DNA of 10,463 nt, from NCBI GenBank assembly GCA_024277285.1, contig JAJRVM010000005.1, forward strand, positions 1-10,463, given 5' to 3'. A program made the position numbers and the translations under genes. Below, piece by piece: positions 5,753 through 10,463 of this stretch; within the stretch, counting starts at the first letter, position 1; every line of letters begins with the position of its first letter. This DNA comes from Planctomycetota bacterium. Lineage in GTDB: Bacteria; Planctomycetota; Planctomycetia; Pirellulales; Pirellulaceae. A model generated the notes under the pieces. It ran no database searches and was not told the origin of the DNA. It saw only the letters and a program-made list of their open reading frames with translations.

Positions 5753-8026
5753 ATGTCTACACCGACTGCCGGAGCGGCGTTGACGGTCGCTCTGCTAGGC
5801 AACCCGAATACTGGCAAATCGACGCTCTTCAGTGCGTTGGTTGGTACCGCTCAGCGCATTGGCAACTACCCCGGCGTTACGGTCGAAAAAAAAGTTGGCC
5901 AGACGCAGTATCGCGACCAGTTATTCTCGGTCATTGATTTGCCGGGGACCTACAGTCTGGCGCCTCGGTCGCTGGACGAGATGGTCACGGTCGACGCTCT
6001 ATTGGGGCGTTGCGACGATGTGCCAGTTCCTGACGTGGTCGTCTGCGTTGTCGACGCCAGCAACCTGGAGCGGAATCTGTACGTGGTCAGCCAGGCGTTT
6101 GAGATAGGTTGTCCGCTTGTGATTGCCTTGAACAAAATGGACATCATGCGGGAGCGGGGGATCCAGATTGATGTTGCGCTGCTTCGCCAACGCCTGGGGG
6201 TTCCGGTCGTCGAGTTGCAGGCGCATCGTCGGATCGGACTTGAGACGCTCAAGCGTGCGTTGATTACGGTGCACGACGCGCCATCTTCTTCGGTGCACCA
6301 CCCATTGCCGGACGCTCTTTATGCCGAAGTGGTTACCTTGCAGCGCGTGTGGAGCGAGCAGTTGGGAGAGGAGGTGCCTCGCTACCTGGCGGAGCGTCTG
6401 TTGTTGGATACGGGCGGATATCTGGAGCATGCTGGTTTTGGTGGCGACGATCCGCATTTGGTTGTCGAGGTGCGCGCGGCGCGCAAGCGACTGGCGGAGC
6501 AGGGGCATCCGATTCCGGCTGTGGAGACCGCCAGTCGGTATCGGTGGATCGACGAATTGCTGGATGGTGTACAGGAGCAACCTGACCAGGATTGGACGAC
6601 GGCGACGGACTGGATTGATCGTGTGGTGACGCACCGCATTGGCGGCGCCATGATTTTTGTTGTCCTCATGGTTCTTGTCTTTCAGGCGATCTTCTCCTGG
6701 GCCGCGCCCTTGCAAGGCGCGATTGAAAGTGGGGTCAAGGCGGTAGGCGATGCGATCACCGTGGCACTGGCACCTGGCGTGCTGCAGTCGTTACTTGCTG
6801 ATGGCGTCGTGGCGGGTGTAGGTGCGGTGTTGACGTTCTTACCGCAGATCGCCATGTTGTTCCTGTTTGTGGCGATACTGGAAGATTGTGGCTACATGTC
6901 GCGGGCCGCTTACCTGATGGACGGGATCATGTCGCGTGTTGGTTTGAGTGGCAAGTCATTCATTCCGTTACTGTCGTCGTTTGCATGTGCGGTGCCCGGG
7001 ATCATGGCAACCCGAGTGATCGAGAATCGGCGCGATCGGTTTGTCACGATCCTGGTCGCTCCATTGATGAGTTGTAGTGCTCGACTGCCGATCTACACAT
7101 TGCTGATTGCCGCCTTCATCCCCAAGCGTTCGATTCTTGGCGGCTGGCTTGGACTGCAAGGAATCACCATTGTCGCTCTTTACGGGCTAGGTATATTCAC
7201 GGCCATTTGCGTGGCGAAACTCTTGAAGCGAACGCTGTTGGAAGGCGAGACGCCGCCCTTCGTCATGGAGCTGCCCGACTATCGTGTTCCCTCGCCACGC
7301 GTCGTTATGATGCGTGTGGCCGAGCAGTGTTGGACGTTCTTGCGCGGGGCTGGAACACTGATTCTGGCCGTGACCGTGATCGTATGGGCGGCTGCGTACT
7401 TTCCGCACTCGCCGGAAGTGGAGTCGCGTGTTCGGGCCGAGTTTGCCGCGGAGTTGACGCTGCTTGACGCGCGCATCGAAACCGCGCGATCTCAAGGGGA
7501 TGCATCGTCGCGTGAACGTGGACCCTCTGGTGTGCTGCGCGACTTGGAAGAACAACATGACGCGTTGGAGATCGCGATATCCAACCGGGTCGCCGGCGCG
7601 TACATGGAGCAGAGTGTCTTGGGGCATCTGGGCAAACAGATCGCGCCGGTGGTTCGCCCCTTGGGTTGGGATTGGCGCATCGGCTGTGCCGTGATTGCCT
7701 CGTTTCCCGCACGCGAAGTCGTGATCGGTGCGATGGGTGTCATCTATAATCTGGGTGACGGCCAAGGGGCCGAGTCCACGACGCTCAAACAGAAGTTGGC
7801 TGCCGAGAGGTGGCCTGGCACGGATCGGCCGGTTTACACTATCCCGGTGGCACTTTCGATCATGGTTTTCTATGCGCTTTGCGCGCAATGTGCCGCGACG
7901 TTATTGGTCATCAAGAAGGAGACGGGCAGCTTCAAATGGCCGCTGCTGACATTCACCTACATGACGGTCCTTGCTTATGTCGGCGCGCTGTTGACGTACC
8001 AGATCGCCAGCTGGTTGCTGGGGTGA
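5753..8026 (+). CDS. feoB: FeoB ferrous iron transporter (GTPase-coupled)
   Basis: A 757-aa inner-membrane protein for Fe(II) uptake. The N-terminal G domain shows G1 GNPNTGKST (16-24), G2 GVTVEKK with T43, G3 DLPGTY (62-67) and G4 NKMD (127-130); the G5 position reads QAHRRIG rather than the usual SA. A helical GDI-like region (about 180-290) leads to the membrane domain from about 295. This has two Gate-type halves, including EDCGYMSRAAY (377-387), CAVPGIMATR (412-421), PLMSCSARLPIYTLL (437-451) and FPAREVVIGAMGVIYNLGD (651-669). A charged, probably coiled loop (about 552-615) separates late membrane segments. The ATG at 5753 puts the P-loop at the normal distance from the N terminus; TTG 5717 and GTG 5729 are alternatives, and none has a clear ribosome-binding site. 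Typical full length. Confidence 0.97.
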   Translation: MSTPTAGAALTVALLGNPNTGKSTLFSALVGTAQRIGNYPGVTVEKKVGQTQYRDQLFSVIDLPGTYSLAPRSLDEMVTVDALLGRCDDVPVPDVVVCVVDASNLERNLYVVSQAFEIGCPLVIALNKMDIMRERGIQIDVALLRQRLGVPVVELQAHRRIGLETLKRALITVHDAPSSSVHHPLPDALYAEVVTLQRVWSEQLGEEVPRYLAERLLLDTGGYLEHAGFGGDDPHLVVEVRAARKRLAEQGHPIPAVETASRYRWIDELLDGVQEQPDQDWTTATDWIDRVVTHRIGGAMIFVVLMVLVFQAIFSWAAPLQGAIESGVKAVGDAITVALAPGVLQSLLADGVVAGVGAVLTFLPQIAMLFLFVAILEDCGYMSRAAYLMDGIMSRVGLSGKSFIPLLSSFACAVPGIMATRVIENRRDRFVTILVAPLMSCSARLPIYTLLIAAFIPKRSILGGWLGLQGITIVALYGLGIFTAICVAKLLKRTLLEGETPPFVMELPDYRVPSPRVVMMRVAEQCWTFLRGAGTLILAVTVIVWAAAYFPHSPEVESRVRAEFAAELTLLDARIETARSQGDASSRERGPSGVLRDLEEQHDALEIAISNRVAGAYMEQSVLGHLGKQIAPVVRPLGWDWRIGCAVIASFPAREVVIGAMGVIYNLGDGQGAESTTLKQKLAAERWPGTDRPVYTIPVALSIMVFYALCAQCAATLLVIKKETGSFKWPLLTFTYMTVLAYVGALLTYQIASWLLG

Positions 8027-8031
8027 GGGGG

Positions 8032-8049
8032 GGCACGGTGCGTCGTGCC
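8032..8049. repeat. Small hairpin after feoB
   Basis: GGCACG (8032-8037) and CGTGCC (8044-8049) form a perfect 6-bp stem with a 6-base loop, 5 bases after the feoB stop. No T tract follows, so it is not a standard terminator. It may stabilise mRNA or reduce readthrough into the small downstream gene. The same GGCACGG core recurs in the hairpin at 8483-8500. Confidence 0.4.
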
Positions 8050-8137
8050 GAAATGTGCGGCGGCGGCAAGCTGCTGAGTCCGCGACGCGGCTGGCGCCAT
8101 TCGCGTTGGCGCATGTGAAAGAACAAGAGGTACCACC

Positions 8138-8362
8138 ATGCAGGAGATCATTGCGGGGCTGATCGTGATTGCGGCGTTCGGCTATGTCGTGCTGCGGTTT
8201 TGGGGTTTGGTGCGTGGCGATTCTCGTAATGCGTGTGGCAAGTGCAGCGGATGCTGCGGCGACAACGGGGCATCAAGTGACCTGGAGGATGCGGAGCGTT
8301 GTTCTTCGCCTATCTTTCCACGTGAACTCCTCAAGCCAATGGATACTCCTTCGCGTGATTAG
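8138..8362 (+). CDS. FeoB-associated Cys-rich membrane protein
   Basis: A 74-aa protein with one N-terminal membrane span (about 4-24) followed by a cytosolic-type Cys cluster CGKCSGCC (C33, C36, C39, C40) and a further C55. This matches the small FeoB-associated Cys-rich membrane proteins found next to feoB in many bacteria, whose exact role is unsettled and may involve iron handling or FeoB assembly. The tail after the cluster (41-74) is longer than in the roughly 50-aa members I know. The ATG at 8138 has an AGAGG ribosome-binding site 7 bases upstream. It lies 111 bp after feoB on the same strand and is probably the last gene of the operon. Confidence 0.85.
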   Translation: MQEIIAGLIVIAAFGYVVLRFWGLVRGDSRNACGKCSGCCGDNGASSDLEDAERCSSPIFPRELLKPMDTPSRD

Positions 8363-8385
8363 CGGTTCCGCAACAGTTTAACCGC
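8362..8385. repeat. Weak hairpin at the end of the feo operon
   Basis: GCGGTT (8362-8367) and AACCGC (8380-8385) pair perfectly around a 12-base loop and start at the last base of the stop codon of the Cys-rich gene. No T tract follows, so a terminator role is doubtful. Confidence 0.25.
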
Positions 8386-8482
8386 ATGAAGCTGGGCGAG
8401 ATATAACCGACATTTGTGGATGAGGGCTTGGAAGCGGCGGTGTACTTTGGGTGAATTTGCTTGTCTGATTCCGACGCAGTGT

Positions 8483-8500
8483 GGCACGGCACTCCGTGCC
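8483..8500. repeat. Hairpin with GGCACGG stem
   Basis: GGCACGG (8483-8489) and CCGTGCC (8494-8500) form a perfect 7-bp stem with a CACT loop in otherwise gene-free DNA. It resembles the hairpin after feoB (8032-8049) and may be a member of a dispersed intergenic palindrome family. Confidence 0.5.
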
Positions 8501-8580
8501 GTGAGGCTTCGGCTCGCGGGCCGGATAGATCTGGCTGGTGTGAATGGCAAACAATGCGGCGGCCAGCAGCACGGCTAGCC

Positions 8581-8837
8581 GCCGAGGGCAGCAATGCCAC
8601 GGGCAAGAAGGACATGGACCGTTCTGTTCTTTTTTGCCCATCATTTTCATTGCCCTCCAAGGAGCACCACCAGACGCGTCGTCCATGAGCGCAACGGGAG
8701 AGAAGGGCAAAGAAGATGACGGGCAAAAAACAGCGCTTGGTGGAACGTCTTCCGATCAGGTGCCGTTTGCCATGCTTCGAGCCAATCAAGCGAAAGCTCG
8801 GGCAAAAAAGCGTCACGTCCGCAATGAACAGTTACCG
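8581..8837 (+). repeat. 257-bp inverted-repeat arm B (partner at 3934-4190)
   Basis: Matches the reverse complement of 3934-4190 end to end, about 91% by eye, with the same alternating TTGCCC-type segments. The pair encloses about 4.4 kb containing the small ORFs and the whole feo module. A one-base deletion relative to arm A (GGTGCC here, GGTGGCC there) breaks the only frame that otherwise runs on past the repeat, arguing against a conserved coding function. Confidence 0.75.
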
Positions 8838-8975
8838 GCTGTTGAACCGCTAGTGCCTCCTCGTGCCCAATCGACAGAGGATATTCTACAACAGCGGTTC
8901 GCCCAGGGACGTCGACTAGCCGGCATTCCTAAACGGCGTCAATTCTACCGACCAGCCAAATTGTCAGACACCTAA
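8838..8975 (+). pseudogene. Possible gene tail, unrecognised
   Basis: After the repeat ends, a frame continues to a TAA at 8973-8975 with a protein-like composition, including QSTEDILQQRFAQGRRL and PKRRQFYRP. Upstream it enters the repeat, where a ribosome-binding-like GAGAAGG precedes an ATG (8717-8719) in a frame displaced by the one-base deletion. This may be a remnant whose 5' part was disrupted, or chance. No family is recognised. Confidence 0.2.
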
Positions 8976-9010
8976 TCCGGGACAAACTTGGTCAGATAAG
9001 TCGGGACCTA

Positions 9011-9155
9011 GCACTTCGGCCTGAAAGGCCGGCGCTAAGATAGCCTAGGTCGGAGCCCGCCGCAAGGCGGGCGGAGGCCTAGGTGAACCCGCCCAGGAAA
9101 AGCTGCGGCCTGTAAGGCCGCGCTAGACGCTGTCCGTAGCGCGGCCTTTCAGGCC
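9011..9155. repeat. REPIN-like cluster of palindromic hairpins
   Basis: Four hairpins in 145 bases: CGGCCT-GAA-AGGCCG (9017-9031); CCTAGG...CCTAGG (9044-9049/9078-9083) enclosing GCCCGCC-GCAA-GGCGGGC (9055-9072); GCGGCCT-GTA-AGGCCGC (9105-9121); and GGCCT-TTC-AGGCC (9143-9155). The last two are inverted copies: AAGGCCGCGCTA (9114-9125) and TAGCGCGGCCTT (9137-9148) are a perfect 12-bp pair. The first and last are also inverted relatives. No gene overlaps. The overall order (short hairpin, long two-part hairpin, short hairpin) mirrors the element at 124-226. Confidence 0.7.
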
Positions 9156-9245
9156 TTCGGTGCGTGGGTGGGTGTCTTTCCCTGGGTTCCGCAAGGTCCG
9201 CCGCATGCGCGACGACCTTGCTCCATGGGTAGGCTATCATAGCGC

Positions 9246-9266
9246 GCCCCTGTCGGGGCTTTTCTT
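9246..9266 (+). terminator. Terminator-like hairpin
   Basis: GCCCC (9246-9250), loop TGTC, GGGGC (9255-9259), then TTTTCTT. A compact GC stem followed by a T-rich run is the classic intrinsic terminator form on the plus strand. It is about 880 bases past the last recognised plus-strand gene, so it could stop readthrough from the feo operon or belong to a decayed gene. It also stands before the convergent glycosyltransferase gene. Confidence 0.5.
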
Positions 9267-9348
9267 CCCGACATCTTCTCACGCTAGTACGCAACAAACA
9301 ACCTGAACCTGGCAGCCCCAGTCCTCTCAATGTTCGGCTTTTTCACCA

Positions 9349-9471
9349 AGCCAGGGCCAGCCCATTGTGGTCGGAACCCGCGTCCGCGTAGCCACCGTGC
9401 TTGTGTGCTACCGGTTGGGAATGGGTATTGAAGAGATTGTTCAGCAGTATCCGGTGTTGAGGCCGCGCTGA
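9349..9471 (+). pseudogene. Broken DUF433 (antitoxin-like) gene fragment
   Basis: The frame reads SPSQGQPIVVGTRVRVATVL, then RLGMGIEEIVQQYPVLRPR and TGA (9469-9471). The GxPxxxGTRVxV and GMxxEEIxxxYPxL blocks are the hallmark of DUF433 proteins, small DNA-binding antitoxins often paired with PIN-like toxins. There is no start codon: the frame closes at a TGA (9304) and has no ATG or ribosome-binding site upstream, so the first part is lost. At the 3' end a single-base change would continue RPAEF, the usual YPxLxPxx helix, but that frame then runs into the 10-bp periodic repeat. No intact toxin gene is adjacent. A decayed remnant rather than a working gene. Confidence 0.6.
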
Positions 9472-9480
9472 GTTCTTTGC

Positions 9481-9510
9481 TCCATTAGCGTCCATTTGCG
9501 TGCATTAGCG
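9481..9510. repeat. 10-bp periodic repeat overlapping a gene end
   Basis: Three back-to-back units: TCCATTAGCG, TCCATTTGCG, TGCATTAGCG (9481-9490, 9491-9500, 9501-9510). Short periodic sequences of this style recur between genes in many bacterial genomes (general knowledge, not searched here). On the minus strand they supply the stop codon and the final residues of the glycosyltransferase gene. Confidence 0.8.
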
Positions 9511-10463
9511 GTTCCCCTGTCTTGGCTCTTGGTCGCGCGTAGAGCACGACAACGTACTGATCGCGTTCACTGAGTGTGCGGTTGTCACGATCATGCGTGA
9601 AACGGCGCTGTGTGATCGTTTTCATGCCGAGCGGCAAGGGAATCGAACGTCGTTCAAGCGATTTCGACACGAGCCAGATTCGTCGATACGAGCACGCTGG
9701 CCAATCCTCGCGGCGAATGAAGTCGCTGTCACTCAACGATGCAACGTGTGTCGTATGGCCCGATAGAAGTGAAGGCAAGCCGATGGCGCGAATCTTCGCG
9801 TCTTTGATCCCTGCCTCGTTGGCCAGGCACAATAGCTGGTTCACCTTGCGATAGGAATCGGCGATGATCACGTCTGTTTCGGGATCGTATTGCTCCCGCA
9901 CCCACTGCATGGCCTGCAAGCCGGGCGCGCGCTGTCGCGAGATTTCGGTCAGACTCAGCGCGCTATTGTAGAGTACGGTCACGATGAGGAACCAGATCAT
10001 GCCGGCGCGCAGTGGAAGCAGCCGAACTCGCTCGAAAAGCACGCCCCAGAGCCCCAGCCAGAAGACCTGGGCAAAGACCAGGTAACGCTCGTGGAAGATC
10101 GACCGGTCGCCAAGCATCGATATTCCAAGCGCGAGCACCCAGGGGACGGCGGCCAGCAGCAGGAAGAACCACATCCCACGATCGCGCAGCGCCACGGTGG
10201 CCAGCACCAACAGCGCAACGGCGCCGAGCGATATGTTGATATCAAGTTCGGTCACAAACTGAGCGCCGCCATTGTATGAAATGACCGTCGCACCGCCGGT
10301 CCATGAGGCTAGCACGCGTTGCGTGGCTTGCCAGTTTACTTCGGGAATCCAATAGCCTTCGCGAACGTCTTGTACTTGGTGTAGCAAGGCAGGCACCCAT
10401 GGCGAATAGATTGCGAGGGCGAGCGTTCCGGCCATGACAAAGCCTTGTGCTTGCTGGAATGCA
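9485..10463 (-). CDS. Membrane glycosyltransferase, GT39-like, C-terminal part (5' end outside window)
   Basis: The frame is open to the window edge, so the N-terminal part, which would hold the catalytic first loop, is missing. About 325 residues are visible. They show roughly five hydrophobic spans: around MAGTLALAIYSPWVP, then ISLGAVALLVLATVAL, WFFLLLAAVPWVLALG, YLVFAQVFWLGLWGVL, and IWFLIVTVLYNSAL. A soluble domain of about 140 residues follows. The pattern SPWVPALLHQ...GYWIP and FHERYLVFAQ resembles bacterial family 39 (ArnT/PMT-like) glycosyltransferases, which move sugars from polyprenyl-phosphate donors at the outer face of the inner membrane. Acceptor unknown. The C terminus, after YVVVLYARPR, ends EPLMHANGR, encoded by the 10-bp repeat at 9481-9510, so the natural end has probably been altered. 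Confidence 0.7.
   Translation of the reverse strand, partial: AFQQAQGFVMAGTLALAIYSPWVPALLHQVQDVREGYWIPEVNWQATQRVLASWTGGATVISYNGGAQFVTELDINISLGAVALLVLATVALRDRGMWFFLLLAAVPWVLALGISMLGDRSIFHERYLVFAQVFWLGLWGVLFERVRLLPLRAGMIWFLIVTVLYNSALSLTEISRQRAPGLQAMQWVREQYDPETDVIIADSYRKVNQLLCLANEAGIKDAKIRAIGLPSLLSGHTTHVASLSDSDFIRREDWPACSYRRIWLVSKSLERRSIPLPLGMKTITQRRFTHDRDNRTLSERDQYVVVLYARPRAKTGEPLMHANGR

Noticed and set aside
5999..6715. 238-aa open frame on the minus strand
   Set aside because: Antisense to the feoB G domain; no family features.
7187..7888. 233-aa open frame on the minus strand
   Set aside because: It lies inside feoB in antisense. Arg- and His-rich shadow translation with no motif.
8053..8118. 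21-aa Arg-rich ORF between feoB and the Cys-rich gene
   Set aside because: No ribosome-binding site and a very short basic sequence; nothing separates it from chance.
8544..8975. 143-aa open frame on the plus strand
   Set aside because: The first two thirds are the second inverted-repeat arm in a frame not maintained between copies. Only the tail is kept, as a low-confidence remnant.
1..10463. CRISPR array, tRNA, rRNA or intact insertion sequence
   Set aside because: No regularly spaced repeats with unique spacers, no cloverleaf or conserved rRNA blocks and no transposase-like frame were seen on either strand.

Overview
The window looks like part of a planctomycete chromosome (Pirellulales-like). 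The reasons are signal-peptide regions with long Arg-rich leaders, a secreted ceramidase-like hydrolase, a redoxin/TlpA double-thioredoxin secreted protein, a FeoA-FeoB-Cys-rich iron module, and many intergenic hairpin repeats of a type I associate with these genomes. No rRNA, tRNA, CRISPR array or intact transposase was seen. Taxonomy is inferred, not proven.

Layout. 1-446 holds a MITE-like element of about 280 bp built from nested hairpins. 447-3737 (minus strand) carries, in transcription order, a secreted protein with two thioredoxin-like domains, a SpoIIAA/STAS-like cytoplasmic protein, and a secreted neutral/alkaline ceramidase-like hydrolase. The last two are separated by 2 bp. 3934-4190 is one arm of a 257-bp inverted repeat whose partner is at 8581-8837; the pair brackets the iron-uptake region. 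4846-5076 holds two back-to-back small ORFs, a 28-aa membrane peptide with a strong ribosome-binding site and a 47-aa hydrophilic peptide, neither recognised. 5369-5383 is a Fur-box-like palindrome just before feoA. feoA (5405-5662), feoB (5753-8026) and a FeoB-associated Cys-rich membrane protein (8138-8362) follow on the plus strand. 8363-9484 has no intact gene. It contains the second inverted-repeat arm, a REPIN-like hairpin cluster (9011-9155), a terminator-like hairpin and a broken DUF433 antitoxin fragment. 9485 to the window end is the C-terminal part of a minus-strand membrane glycosyltransferase (GT39-like), whose last residues are encoded by a 10-bp periodic repeat.

How it fits together. 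The plus-strand module should import ferrous iron. FeoB is the GTP-dependent membrane channel, FeoA its small SH3-like partner, and the Cys-rich peptide an accessory. The Fur-like box suggests repression when iron is plentiful. The minus-strand cluster combines exported redox, hydrolase and cytosolic STAS-like functions with no obvious single pathway. I found no convincing complete new system. The observations most worth following are the small-ORF pair before feo, the inverted repeat around feo, and the two hairpin elements that share an architecture with different stem sequences.
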